A stretch of 64,000 nt of DNA from Paracoccaceae bacterium (GTDB lineage Bacteria > Pseudomonadota > Alphaproteobacteria > Rhodobacterales > Rhodobacteraceae): NCBI GenBank assembly GCA_027489355.1, contig JAIXZY010000003.1, positions 99,210-163,209 of the forward strand, read 5' to 3'. Below, piece by piece: positions 17,819 through 26,802 of this stretch (position 1 is its first letter; each line of letters opens with the position of its first letter). Both the position numbers and the translations under genes were made by a program. The notes beneath the pieces were generated by a model. The model had not been told where the DNA came from. It saw nothing but the letters and a program-made list of their open reading frames with translations, and did no database searches.

Positions 17819-18627
17819 GGCACCGACTCCTGCAGCTTGCCGCCCACCCGGATCATCCGGACCTTCTGCGCAAGCCCTGTCCTGTCATCCGTCTCGACAT
17901 AGACGCCCGACAGGGTCGCCTCGCCGTTCGCCGGCTCGAACCGCCCCTTTGCCATCCCGGTCAGGAAGCGGCGCAGCGGCTCCAGTTTCTCCATCCCGAT
18001 GACGCTGTCATAATCGCCGCACATGCCCGCGTCGGACTGGTAGGCCGTTCCCTTGCCCAGGATCATCGTGTCGCTGGTCGGCACATGAGTATGCGTCCCC
18101 ACGACCAGAGACGCCATCCCGTCGCACCAGTGCCCCATGCCCATCTTCTCGGAGGTGGCTTCCGCATGGAAATCCACGATCGCCGCCTGCACCACGCCGC
18201 CCAGCGTATGCTGCTTCAGCACCGCTTCCAGCGCCGAGAACGGGTCATCGAACGGCCGCTTCATGAACACCTGACCCAGCGCCTGCGTCACCAGGACCTT
18301 CCGCCCCTGCGTCGCTTCGAACACCCGCGCCCCGCGCCCCGGCGCGACCTTCGAGAAATTCAGCGGCCGCACGATCCGCGGTTCCTGCTCGATGAAGCTC
18401 AGCATGTCCTTCTGGTCGAAGGCATGATCGCCCAGCGTCAGGCAATCCGCCCCCGCCGCCAGCAGTTCCTTCGCATGGTCGCCGGTGATCCCCGCCCCCT
18501 GGCTGGCATTCTCGCCGTTCACCACGACGAAATCCAACCCCCAGGCCGACCGGAGCCCCGGAAGCCGACTGATCACCGCCGTCCGGCCGGACCGGCCCAC
18601 GACATCGCCAAGGAAAAGCAGTCTCAT
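17815..18627 (-). CDS. ymdB: YmdB family metallophosphoesterase
   Basis: 270 residues. MRLLFLGDVVGRSGRTAV (Asp8), VVVNGENASQGAGIT, LTLGDHAFDQKDM and IVDFHAEATSEKMGMG plus VVGTHTHVPTSD form the dinuclear metal site of the YmdB/TIGR00282 family, which hydrolyses cyclic-nucleotide phosphodiester bonds. It heads the operon ymdB-DMT-SLC13-lipoprotein. Confidence 0.9.
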   Translation of the reverse strand: MRLLFLGDVVGRSGRTAVISRLPGLRSAWGLDFVVVNGENASQGAGITGDHAKELLAAGADCLTLGDHAFDQKDMLSFIEQEPRIVRPLNFSKVAPGRGARVFEATQGRKVLVTQALGQVFMKRPFDDPFSALEAVLKQHTLGGVVQAAIVDFHAEATSEKMGMGHWCDGMASLVVGTHTHVPTSDTMILGKGTAYQSDAGMCGDYDSVIGMEKLEPLRRFLTGMAKGRFEPANGEATLSGVYVETDDRTGLAQKVRMIRVGGKLQESVP

Positions 18628-18955
18628 GGCCCCCGATTAGGCGCGCTCCCGGGCTCCGGCAAGCGGAATGACGTGGCCGCACCGGAAAAAGCGCCGCAAT
18701 TCCGGGGCAAAGCCCGTGGCTGGAACAAGCGTCCGCGGGGAATAATCTTCTCTGGAAATCCTCCGCCGGGGCAAATCCTTCTGCGAACGACGCGATTCGC
18801 AGGGTTGCCGCAAGGCGCATCCCGCACAGCACCCGACCTTGCCGCACACCAGCCTCCGGGACACCAGCGGACGGCGACCGATCTTCTTCCATATCACGAA
18901 AAGGAAACGCCGCGCACCGTTCCCGAACCCGCCGCGGCGCATTATCTACGTCTCC
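18628..18955. other. Intergenic region between ymdB and the Lhr helicase
   Basis: This 328-base gap separates two divergently transcribed genes. No open reading frame with convincing protein character was seen. There is a short hairpin GCGAA/TTCGC near 18783-18800 and GTTCCCGAAC near 18919-18928, a short palindrome that could be an operator for the repair genes but does not match the direct-repeat SOS box (GTTC-N7-GTTC) of this group. Confidence 0.4.
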
Positions 18956-21349
18956 ATGACGACGCTTCCACCCGCCCTTTCCGACTGGTTCGCCGCGAAG
19001 GGCTGGACCCTGCACCCGCACCAACGGGCAATGCTGGACCGTTCGGACGACCCCGCCACGCTGCTCATCGCCCCCACGGGCGGCGGCAAGACGCTGGCCG
19101 GCTTCCTCCCCACCCTCGCCGAACTGGGGCCGAACCCGCCCCCCGGCCTCCACACCCTCTACGTCTCCCCCCTCAAGGCCCTTACCGCCGACATCCGGAG
19201 GAACCTCGGCACCCCCATCGAAGGCGCGGGCCTGAAGATAAGGGTCGAGGACCGCACCGGCGACACCTCCTACACCCAGCGCCGCCGCCAGCGCGCCGAC
19301 CCGCCGCACATCCTGCTGACCACGCCGGAAAGTCTCGCCCTCCTCCTCAGCTACGAAGACGCCCCCCGCATCTTCGCCGGCCTCAAGCGCGTCATCGTCG
19401 ACGAGATCCACGCGCTGGCCGAATCCAAACGCGGCGACCAGCTGGTCCTGCAACTCTCCCGCCTGCAGGGGATGAACCCCACCCTCCGCCGCGTCGGCCT
19501 GTCCGCCACCGTGGAAAACCCGCCCGCCCTCGCCCGCTTCCTCGCCCCGAACACCACGATCCTCGAGGCCGACCCCGGCCCCGACCCGGACATCTCCATG
19601 CTGGAAACCGAGGCCCCGCCCCCCTGGTCCGGCGGCGGTGGCCGCTATGCCATCCCCGCGATCCTGAACCAGGTCACCCGCCACAAGACCACGCTCATCT
19701 TCCACAACACCCGCGCCCAGGCCGAGCTCTTCTTCCACGACCTCTGGCTCCAGAATACCGAGGACCTGCCCATCGGCATCCACCACGGCTCCCTCTCCCG
19801 CGAACAGCGGGAACGCGTCGAACAGGCGATGACTGCGGGCGCCCTCCGCGCCGTCGTCTGCACCGGCTCGCTCGACCTCGGCATCGACTGGGGCGACGTC
19901 GACTTGGTGATCCAGGTCGGCGCACCGAAGAACGTCAAACGCCTCGTCCAGCGCATCGGCCGCGCCAACCACCGCTACAACGCGCCCTCGAAGGCGCTTC
20001 TCGTCCCCGCGAACCGCTTCGAAGTGGTCGAATGCCAGGCAGCCCTCGACGCCGTCCGCGCCCATACGCTGGACGGTGAACCGCGCGGGCCGGGGCCGAA
20101 GGATGTCCTCTGCCAGCACATCCTCGCCACCGCCTGCGCCGGCCCCTTCGACGCCGATGCCCTTTACGCCGAGGTCATCACCGCAGGCCCCTACGCCCTT
20201 CTGATGAAACAGGAATTCGACGCCTGCCTCGACTTCGTCGCCACCGGCGGCTACGCGCTGAAGGCCTACGACCGCTGGCGGCGCCTGAAGCAGACGGCCG
20301 GCAGATGGCACCTCCGCGACCCCCGCGCCGCGGCGCTCATCCGCCAGAACCTCGGGACGATCATCGACACCGAGACGCTGAAGGTCCGCCTAAAGAACCA
20401 GTTCGGCGGCACCCCCCTCGGCGAGGTCGAAGAGGACTTCGCCGCCACCCTCACCCCCGGCGACACCTTCCTGATCGGCGGGCAGGTCGTACGCTACGAA
20501 TCCCTGCGCGAAATGACGGTCGAGGTCTCAAGGACCCCCGGCCGCGACCCCAAGGTGGCCGTGTTCAACGGCACCAAGTTCGCCACCTCCACGCTGCTCA
20601 CCGACCGCATCCTGGAAATCTTCCAGCAGGACAGCTGGCCCGACCTTCCCGCCCACACCGCCTGGTGGCTGAGCCTCCAGCGCGAGGTCTCGCGCCTTCC
20701 CGACCCGCACTCGCTCCTCCTGGAATCCTTCCCCCACGACGGCCGCGAGCACCTGGTGATCTACGGCTTCGCCGGCCGCAACGCCCAGCAGACCCTCGGC
20801 CTCCTCGTCACGAAACAGATGGAATTCCAGGGCCTCGCCCCCCTCGGCTTCGTCGCCACCGATTACGCCACGCTGATCTGGGGCCTCGACCCCGTCACCG
20901 ACCCCGCGCCGCTCTTCGACCTCGACACCCTGCGCGACGGCCTCGACCACTGGCTCGCCGGCAACGCGGTGATGAAGCGGACCTTCCGCTCCACCGCGAT
21001 CATCGCCGGCCTGATCGAGCGCACCCACCAGGGCCGCCGCAAGACCGGGCGTCAGGCCACCTTCTCCTCCGACATCCTCTACGACACGCTCCGCCGCTAC
21101 GACCCCGACCACCTCCTCCTGCAGATCACCCGGGAAGAGGCGATGCGCGGCCTCATCGACTTCTCCCGCATCGAACAGCTCCTCGCCCGCGTCGGCCCGA
21201 ACATCGACCTCCGCCGCCTCTCCCGCGTCACCCCGCTCGCGGCCCCCCTCTTCTTCGAACCCAGCCGCATCCCCGTCCAGGGCGAGGGCCGCGACCGCCT
21301 CGCCATGACCCAGGCCCAGCAGCTGATGGAAGCCGCCGGCCTCGCCTGA
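18956..21349 (+). CDS. Lhr-type ligase-associated DEXH-box DNA helicase
   Basis: 797 residues from MTTLPPALSDWF. Motif I APTGGGKT (about residues 36-43), motif Ia YVSPLKAL, DEIH box, motif III GLSATV, and C-terminal motifs IHHGSLSREQRERVE, TGSLDLGIDWGDVDLV and VQRIGRANHR belong to the Lhr superfamily-2 helicases. Length and the neighbour PdeM identify the class associated with an ATP-dependent ligase and an exonuclease in a DNA-damage system; those two genes are not in this window. A start 39 codons upstream is open but the sequence there is not protein-like. Interstrand repair/lesion bypass is the likely role. Confidence 0.93.
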   Translation: MTTLPPALSDWFAAKGWTLHPHQRAMLDRSDDPATLLIAPTGGGKTLAGFLPTLAELGPNPPPGLHTLYVSPLKALTADIRRNLGTPIEGAGLKIRVEDRTGDTSYTQRRRQRADPPHILLTTPESLALLLSYEDAPRIFAGLKRVIVDEIHALAESKRGDQLVLQLSRLQGMNPTLRRVGLSATVENPPALARFLAPNTTILEADPGPDPDISMLETEAPPPWSGGGGRYAIPAILNQVTRHKTTLIFHNTRAQAELFFHDLWLQNTEDLPIGIHHGSLSREQRERVEQAMTAGALRAVVCTGSLDLGIDWGDVDLVIQVGAPKNVKRLVQRIGRANHRYNAPSKALLVPANRFEVVECQAALDAVRAHTLDGEPRGPGPKDVLCQHILATACAGPFDADALYAEVITAGPYALLMKQEFDACLDFVATGGYALKAYDRWRRLKQTAGRWHLRDPRAAALIRQNLGTIIDTETLKVRLKNQFGGTPLGEVEEDFAATLTPGDTFLIGGQVVRYESLREMTVEVSRTPGRDPKVAVFNGTKFATSTLLTDRILEIFQQDSWPDLPAHTAWWLSLQREVSRLPDPHSLLLESFPHDGREHLVIYGFAGRNAQQTLGLLVTKQMEFQGLAPLGFVATDYATLIWGLDPVTDPAPLFDLDTLRDGLDHWLAGNAVMKRTFRSTAIIAGLIERTHQGRRKTGRQATFSSDILYDTLRRYDPDHLLLQITREEAMRGLIDFSRIEQLLARVGPNIDLRRLSRVTPLAAPLFFEPSRIPVQGEGRDRLAMTQAQQLMEAAGLA

Positions 21350-21363
21350 GCCTTTCATACTGG

Positions 21364-21390
21364 CCCAAATATCCCCGCGCGGCGCGCCCC
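21364..21390. repeat. CAAATATCC motif after the helicase gene
   Basis: CCCAAATATCC followed by CGCGCGGCGCG starts 15 bases after the helicase stop. It is one of four related motifs in the window (also 6041, near 37304 and 39530), each beside a gene end and a G/C palindrome. Possibly a terminator family. Confidence 0.4.
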
Positions 21391-21498
21391 CTGAGGCAAG
21401 CGGCGCAGTCCGCGCAGCCGAGGCAAAGACTCCGTGCGACGCACTCATTTCAATAACCGCCCCTTGCGATCGGCGCGACGCCAAGCATAGAACAAACC

Positions 21499-22146
21499 AT
21501 GCACCACGCGCTCTTCTTCCACGGCGAAACGTTGCACCTTCTCCCCTCCGGCGCGCTCTACTGGCCCGCCCGGAGGACGCTCGCCGTCTCCGACCTGCAC
21601 CTCGGCAAGTCTGAACGCCTCGCCCGCCGCGGCGGCATGCTCCTCCCCCCCTACGAGACGCAGGCGACCCTGGAGAAGCTCGACCGCGACCTCGAACACA
21701 CGCGGGCCGAGACGGTCATCTGCCTCGGCGACAGCTTTGACGACCTCGCCGCGCTGAACGGAATCGAGGAAAGCTCGCGCCTCTGGCTCATCCGCCTGAT
21801 GGCCGGTCGCGACTGGACCTGGATCACCGGCAACCACGATCCCGGCCCGATCGACCTCGGCGGCACGCACCGGGCCGAACTCAGGCTCCATCCCTTCACA
21901 TTCCGACATATTGCGGATGAGTCCGAAACCGCCGAGATTTCAGGCCATTACCATCCGAAAGCCAGCCTTGCCGGCCAGTCGCGGCCCTGCTTCCTTGCGG
22001 ATGCGAAGCGGATGATCCTGCCCGCCTACGGGGCCTATACCGGCGGGCTCAGGTCGCACGACCCGGCGCTGACCACTCTCATGGCACGGGACGCTCTCGC
22101 CATACTGACCGGCCGTCGCGCGCTGGCGATCCCGATGCCGCGCTAG
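21499..22146 (+). CDS. pdeM: Ligase-associated DNA damage response endonuclease PdeM
   Basis: 215 residues, calcineurin-like metallophosphoesterase. VSDLHLGKSERLARRGGMLLP, ICLGDSFDD, ITGNHDP and ISGHYHPKA give all metal-binding blocks. The arginine-rich opening after DLHLGK matches the PdeM family (TIGR04123), which accompanies the Lhr-type helicase. It follows the helicase on the same strand after 149 bp. Likely substrate: single-stranded or hairpin DNA ends. Confidence 0.9.
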   Translation: MHHALFFHGETLHLLPSGALYWPARRTLAVSDLHLGKSERLARRGGMLLPPYETQATLEKLDRDLEHTRAETVICLGDSFDDLAALNGIEESSRLWLIRLMAGRDWTWITGNHDPGPIDLGGTHRAELRLHPFTFRHIADESETAEISGHYHPKASLAGQSRPCFLADAKRMILPAYGAYTGGLRSHDPALTTLMARDALAILTGRRALAIPMPR

Positions 22147-22153
22147 TGCAGGC

Positions 22154-22181
22154 GTAGGGTGGGCGATACCGCCCACCCTAC
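22154..22181. repeat. Dispersed palindrome, copy 2
   Basis: Arms GTAGGGTGGGCG and CGCCCACCCTAC with centre ATAC. It occupies the space between the pdeM stop (22146) and the folD stop (22190) of convergent genes, so it could terminate both transcripts. Confidence 0.8.
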
Positions 22182-22189
22182 CCGTCCGC

Positions 22190-23080
22190 TCAGGCGGTCA
22201 GCCCTTCGGGTTCGGCCAACCCGTTGGCACGGCAGCAGGCCGTCAGCGTGTTCGCCAGCAGGCAGGCGATGGTCATAGGCCCCACCCCGCCCGGCACCGG
22301 CGTGATTGCCCCCGCCACCGCGGCCGCGCTTTCATAGTGGACGTCGCCCACCAGCTTACCCTTGCCGTCGCGCTCGATCCGGTTGATGCCCACGTCGATC
22401 ACCGTCGCGCCCGGCTTTACCATGTCGCCGGTGATCATCTCGGGCCGGCCCACCGCCGCCACCAGGATATCCGCCCGCTTGCAGACCTCGGCCAGGTCCT
22501 TGGTCCGCGAATGCGCGATCGTCACCGTGCAGCTGTCGCCCAAGAGAAGCTGCGCCATCGGCTTGCCGACGATGTTCGACCGGCCCACCACCACCGCGTT
22601 CAGCCCCGCCAGCTTCCCATGATGATCCCGCAGCATCATCAGGCAGCCCAGCGGCGTGCAGGGGACCATCGACTTCTGCCCCGTCCCCAGCAGGCCGACG
22701 TTCGAGATGTGGAACCCGTCCACGTCCTTGGCCGGATCGATCCGGTTGATCACCAGCTCCGAGTTCAGATGCCCCGGCAGCGGCAGCTGCACCAGAATCC
22801 CATGCACCGACGGGTCCGCATTCAGCTTGTCGATCAGCGCCAGAAGCTCGGCCTCCGACGTCTCCGCCGGCAGGCGATGCTCGAACGAAGCCATTCCGAC
22901 CTCGATGGTCGAGGCATGCTTGTTCTTCACATAAACCTTCGACGCCGGGTCCTCCCCCACCAGCACCACGGCCAGGCCGGGCTGGATGCCATTCTGCTCC
23001 TTCAGCCGCGCCACATGCTCGGCGACCTGCGCCCGCACATTCGCCGCAAAGGCCTTGCCGTCGATCACCTTGGCCGTCAT
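22190..23080 (-). CDS. folD: Bifunctional methylenetetrahydrofolate dehydrogenase/cyclohydrolase
   Basis: 296 residues. It interconverts 5,10-methylene-, 5,10-methenyl- and 10-formyl-tetrahydrofolate. The active-site set is complete: [10 protein letters not shown] holds the Tyr and Lys of Yxxx[10 protein letters not shown] the Gln, [10 protein letters not shown] the Asp; [11 protein letters not shown] binds NADP and [11 protein letters not shown] closes the fold. It follows the second folD by 15 bp as the last gene of the C1 operon fhs-aroQ-folD2-folD. Confidence 0.96.
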   Translation of the reverse strand: MTAKVIDGKAFAANVRAQVAEHVARLKEQNGIQPGLAVVLVGEDPASKVYVKNKHASTIEVGMASFEHRLPAETSEAELLALIDKLNADPSVHGILVQLPLPGHLNSELVINRIDPAKDVDGFHISNVGLLGTGQKSMVPCTPLGCLMMLRDHHGKLAGLNAVVVGRSNIVGKPMAQLLLGDSCTVTIAHSRTKDLAEVCKRADILVAAVGRPEMITGDMVKPGATVIDVGINRIERDGKGKLVGDVHYESAAAVAGAITPVPGGVGPMTIACLLANTLTACCRANGLAEPEGLTA

Positions 23081-23095
23081 CCCCTGATCCTCCCT

Positions 23096-23974
23096 TCAAA
23101 CCGCCGCCGCGAAGGCCGAGCGGTAATGGTCCATCTGCATCGCCGTCGCGAGCACTGCGTTCTTCATCAGGATCGAGACCGTCACCGGCCCGACCCCCCC
23201 GGGGACCGGAGTGATCCAGCCCGCCACGTCCTTGCAGCTGGCGAAATCCGCGTCGCCTACCGTCTTGCCATCGACCCGGTTGATCCCGATGTCGATCAGC
23301 GCCGCGCCCGGCTTCAGCATCTCCCCTCGCACCAGCCCGGGCTTGCCCACTGCCACGAACACCGCATCCGCCGCGCGGGAGTGCACCGCGACCTGCCGGG
23401 TCATGTGGTGGCAGACCGTCACCGTCGCCCCCAGACCCATCATCAGGAAGGCGATCGGCTTGCCCACAATCTCGGAATGTCCGATCACGCAGACGTCCAG
23501 CCCCTCCATCCGCAGCGGCAGCGTCTTCAGGATCTCCACCGCCGCGACGGCCGTGCAGGGACCAAGCGTCAGGTCGTTGTAGACGATGTTGCCTATGGAC
23601 GAAGGATGCATCCCCTCCACGTCCTTCATCGGATGCACCGCCTTCTGCAACGCTTTCACCGGGATATGCGCCGGAAGCGGCCGCTGGATGATGATCCCGT
23701 TGACCCGCGGGTCCGCGTTCAGCCCCGCAAGCACGCCCTGCAGCTGCTCCAGGCTGATGCTGTCGGGATAATTCCGCGCCTCGAAGCCCACACCCGCGGC
23801 TTCCGCCGACTTCTGCTGGTTGCGGACATACAGCTCCGCCGCAGCCACGTCGCCAACCGAGATCGACACCAGCCGCGGTGCCCAGCCAAGGGCCGTCAGC
23901 CGCTCGGCCTCGGCCTTCGTCTCGTCACGCATCCGGGCCGCGATGGCCTTGCCGTCGATCAGTGTGGCAGTCAT
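23096..23974 (-). CDS. Divergent FolD paralogue with altered active site
   Basis: 292 residues, same two-domain FolD fold ([56 protein letters not shown]). Two conserved positions differ from its neighbour: the catalytic Lys of YxxxK is Gln (YVRNQ) and the Asp of KDVDGFH is Glu (KDVEGMH); Leu after the conserved Gln is Arg. In the human enzyme a Lys to Gln change at that position is known to remove cyclohydrolase and leave dehydrogenase activity, so this protein may be a dehydrogenase only, or have another C1 substrate. A start 14 codons upstream exists but MTATLIDGKA aligns with FolD. Confidence 0.85.
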   Translation of the reverse strand: MTATLIDGKAIAARMRDETKAEAERLTALGWAPRLVSISVGDVAAAELYVRNQQKSAEAAGVGFEARNYPDSISLEQLQGVLAGLNADPRVNGIIIQRPLPAHIPVKALQKAVHPMKDVEGMHPSSIGNIVYNDLTLGPCTAVAAVEILKTLPLRMEGLDVCVIGHSEIVGKPIAFLMMGLGATVTVCHHMTRQVAVHSRAADAVFVAVGKPGLVRGEMLKPGAALIDIGINRVDGKTVGDADFASCKDVAGWITPVPGGVGPVTVSILMKNAVLATAMQMDHYRSAFAAAV

Positions 23975-23987
23975 CGCGCCCCTGCTT

Positions 23988-24299
23988 TCATCCTTTTCGC
24001 AGACTGTCCGGCCCAAGGCGGCTTTCTTCGCGCGCGATGGACCAGTCGATCAGCCGCCGCCACAGCTTTTCCACCAGGTCGGGCGGCAGCCCGTAGATTT
24101 CGGCGTGGCCGCGGACGTTCTGCACCACTTCCTCGACCCGGCTGCCGATCCGCGCCGGCAGGTCCACCTGCGCCTTGATCTCGGCCGCCCGGTCGATGTA
24201 GCCCGCCCGTTCCGCGAAAAGCCGGACGAGGTCTTCGTCCAGCCGGTCGATCTCGGCCCGGATCTCGGCCATCGTGGTGCAGTCGGCGGGCTTTCGCAT
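23988..24299 (-). CDS. Chorismate mutase, AroQ class
   Basis: 103 residues, all helical. IRAEIDRLDEDLVRLFAERAGYIDRAAEIKA and RVEEVVQNVRGHAEIYGLPPDLVEKLWRRLIDWSI follow the AroQ pattern, which converts chorismate to prephenate for Phe/Tyr synthesis. Three consecutive ATGs exist (24305-24299); GAGGGA is best spaced (7 bases) for the third. Its place between fhs and folD is unusual for an aromatic-amino-acid gene. Confidence 0.9.
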   Translation of the reverse strand: MRKPADCTTMAEIRAEIDRLDEDLVRLFAERAGYIDRAAEIKAQVDLPARIGSRVEEVVQNVRGHAEIYGLPPDLVEKLWRRLIDWSIAREESRLGPDSLRKG

Positions 24300-24359
24300 C
24301 ATCATTCCCTCTTGCAGGCTGCCCCCGAGATAAGGGGACAGCCCGCAAAGGGCAACGCG

Positions 24360-26036
24360 TCAGAACAGCCCTTCGACCTGACCCGCATCGTTCAGCCGGA
24401 TCACTTCGGCCGAAGGGACCTTGGGCAGGCCCGGCATGGTCATGATCTCACCGCAGATCACCACGATGAAGCCCGCGCCCGCCGACAGCCGCACTTCGCG
24501 TACCGGGACCGAGTGCCCCGTCGGCGCGCCGCGCAGGTTCGGGTCGGTGGTGAAGCTGTACTGGGTCTTCGCCATGCAGATCGGCAGGTTGCCATAGCCC
24601 GCCGCTTCCCAGGCCTTCAGCTGGTCGCGGATCGACTTGTCGGCCAGCACTTCGTCTGCATGGTAGATGCGCTTGGCGATGGTCTCGACCTTCTGGAACA
24701 GCGGCATCTCGTCCGGATAGAGCGGCGCGAAGTTCGACGAGCCGCTCTCGGCCAGCTTCACCACGGCATGCGCCAGGTCCTCGATCCCCGCCGAGCCGTT
24801 GGCCCAGTGCTTGCACAGGATCGCTTCCGCGCCCTGTTCGGCCACATAGGCCTTCACGGCGGCCACTTCGGCATCGGTGTCCGAATAGAAGTGGTTGATC
24901 GCCACGACGACCGGCACGCCGAACGACTTCACGTTGGCGATGTGACGGCCCAGGTTCGGGCAGCCCTTCTTCACGGCCTCCACGTTCTCGGCGCCAAGGT
25001 CGGCCTTCGCCACCCCGCCGTTCATCTTCATGGCGCGAACCGTGGCGACGATCACGGCGGCCGAGGGCTTCAGCCCAGCCTTGCGGCACTTGATGTCGAA
25101 GAACTTCTCGGCCCCGAGGTCAGCGCCGAAACCGGCTTCGGTCACGACATACTCACCCAGCTTCAGCGCGGTCTTGGTCGCGATGACCGAGTTGCAGCCG
25201 TGGGCGATGTTGGCAAAGGGGCCGCCGTGGACGAAGGCCGGGTTGTTTTCCAGCGTCTGCACCAGGTTCGGCTGCATCGCGTCCTTGAGAAGGACAGTCA
25301 TCGCTCCGTCGGCCTTGATGTCGCGGCAATAGATCGGCTTCTTCTCGCGGGTGTAGGCGACGACGATGTCACCCAGGCGCTTCTGCAGGTCTTCCAGGTC
25401 GTTGGACAGGCACAGGATCGCCATGACTTCCGAGGCGACGGTGATGTCGAACCCGGTCTGGCGCGGGAAGCCGTTGGACACGCCGCCGAGGTTGACCACG
25501 ATATCCCGCAGCGCGCGGTCGTTCATGTCCATGACCCGGCGCCACACCACACGGCGGGCGTCGATGTTCAGCTCGTTGCCCCAGTAGATGTGGTTGTCGA
25601 TCATCGCCGACAGCAGGTTGTGCGCGCTGGTGATCGCGTGGAAGTCGCCGGTGAAGTGAAGGTTCATCTCCTCCATCGGGACGACCTGGGCCATGCCGCC
25701 GCCCGCCGCGCCACCCTTCATCCCGAAGTTCGGGCCAAGCGAGGCTTCGCGGATGCAGATCACAGCCTTCTTGCCGATCCGGTTCAGGCCATCGCCCAGA
25801 CCCACGGTGGTCGTGGTCTTGCCCTCACCCGCCGGGGTCGGGTTGATCGCGGTCACCAGGACCAGCTTGCCATCGGGCTTGCCAGCCAGCGACTTGATGA
25901 ACTCCTGGCTCACCTTGGCCTTGTCATGGCCGTAGGGCAGCAGATGCTCCGACGGGATGCCCAGCTTCTGCCCGATCTCCATGATCGGCTTTTTCTTGGC
26001 TTCGCGTGCAATCTCGATGTCGGTCTTGAAGGCCAT
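24360..26036 (-). CDS. fhs: Formate-tetrahydrofolate ligase
   Basis: 558 residues. It joins formate to tetrahydrofolate using ATP, giving 10-formyl-THF. Markers: [17 protein letters not shown] (nucleotide loop), [40 protein letters not shown] and the C-terminal [13 protein letters not shown]. It is the first gene of the C1 operon followed by chorismate mutase and two folD genes. GGGAG lies upstream of the ATG. Together with folD the operon links formate to the methylene-THF pool, as in relatives that oxidise methylated compounds. Confidence 0.97.
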   Translation of the reverse strand: MAFKTDIEIAREAKKKPIMEIGQKLGIPSEHLLPYGHDKAKVSQEFIKSLAGKPDGKLVLVTAINPTPAGEGKTTTTVGLGDGLNRIGKKAVICIREASLGPNFGMKGGAAGGGMAQVVPMEEMNLHFTGDFHAITSAHNLLSAMIDNHIYWGNELNIDARRVVWRRVMDMNDRALRDIVVNLGGVSNGFPRQTGFDITVASEVMAILCLSNDLEDLQKRLGDIVVAYTREKKPIYCRDIKADGAMTVLLKDAMQPNLVQTLENNPAFVHGGPFANIAHGCNSVIATKTALKLGEYVVTEAGFGADLGAEKFFDIKCRKAGLKPSAAVIVATVRAMKMNGGVAKADLGAENVEAVKKGCPNLGRHIANVKSFGVPVVVAINHFYSDTDAEVAAVKAYVAEQGAEAILCKHWANGSAGIEDLAHAVVKLAESGSSNFAPLYPDEMPLFQKVETIAKRIYHADEVLADKSIRDQLKAWEAAGYGNLPICMAKTQYSFTTDPNLRGAPTGHSVPVREVRLSAGAGFIVVICGEIMTMPGLPKVPSAEVIRLNDAGQVEGLF

Positions 26037-26143
26037 GTACGTCTCCCACGGGGCAAGATTGTGCCGTTTGCGACGTGATACCGGGCCAGACGCGCTTGCC
26101 GAAGGCCTTTTGCGACCTAAACGCCGCCAAATTCGCCTTGCCG

Positions 26144-26161
26144 CGTTTCCGATACGAAACG
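26144..26161. promoter_or_regulatory. Candidate operator upstream of fhs
   Basis: CGTTTC (26144-26149) and GAAACG (26156-26161) are perfect inverted arms around CGATAC, 107 bases before the fhs ATG. The 160-base gap belongs to the fhs promoter because the upstream MOSC gene ends at 26197 on the same strand. Bound regulator unknown. Confidence 0.4.
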
Positions 26162-26196
26162 GACGCGTGCAGAAGCGGAATTTTCATGTCGTTGAA

Positions 26197-26802
26197 CTAT
26201 TTTTCCGCTCCGTTCGGGTTAGCCTGCCAGGCTCGCTGCGCCGGAACATGCAGCCGCATCTCGTCGCCCAGCCGCAGCATACCCTCCCTCTCGACCCAGG
26301 CCGTGACTCCGCGTTTGCCCTCGGCCGCGCGCTTGAAGCCCTTGCCCAGTCCGGGCAGCGCCTTCTCGATCGTCACCGCCGGCTCCTGGCAGGGCAGGTT
26401 CTCCATGTCCACAACCAGCGTCACCCCGTCCGGCCCCTGCAAGCGGCTGGAGGGCGGCAGGTGGGTCAGGTCCGGGATTCCCTCCAGCACCAGGGAAGCC
26501 CCGACCCAGGCGTAGTCCATCGCCGCCAGACCCATCTCGGCCGCGACCTCGATCATTTCCTCGGCGCTGACGACGCAAAGCTGGCGGACGTTCCGGATCT
26601 CGGTATTCCGGGGATATTGCTTCAGCACGCGACTGCACGAGGGCCGCGTCAACCCCGCGTGGACCTCGCCCTCATAGCCCGCGAAACTCAGCGGCATCAC
26701 CTCCAGCGGGACCGCGGTGATGACGAGCTTCTCCACGGGCACCGGCTGGTAGCCCAGCCAGATGACGCGGGCCTTGTGGGTCGTGGGAATAAGGGCAGGC
26801 AT
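26197..26802 (-). CDS. MOSC domain protein
   Basis: 201 residues, one MOSC (molybdenum cofactor sulfurase C-terminal-like) domain: GYEGEVHAGLTRPSC, RNTEIRNVRQLCVVSAEE, GASLVLEGIPDLTHLPPSSRL and VTAWVEREGMLRLGDEM. The Cys in GLTRPSC and the conserved RQLCVVS region fit sulfur-carrier members. The start overlaps the tam-like stop by TGATG. It may transfer sulfur or detoxify N-hydroxylated compounds; not determinable. Confidence 0.88.
   Translation of the reverse strand: MPALIPTTHKARVIWLGYQPVPVEKLVITAVPLEVMPLSFAGYEGEVHAGLTRPSCSRVLKQYPRNTEIRNVRQLCVVSAEEMIEVAAEMGLAAMDYAWVGASLVLEGIPDLTHLPPSSRLQGPDGVTLVVDMENLPCQEPAVTIEKALPGLGKGFKRAAEGKRGVTAWVEREGMLRLGDEMRLHVPAQRAWQANPNGAEK

Noticed and set aside
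18919..18928. GTTCCCGAAC upstream of the helicase as an SOS box
   Set aside because: LexA boxes of this group are direct repeats GTTC-N7-GTTC; this short palindrome has the wrong geometry.
17791..20311. Long open frames overlapping ymdB and the helicase on both strands
   Set aside because: Low-complexity Arg/Pro or Gly/Glu translations; true genes are identified by motifs in other frames.
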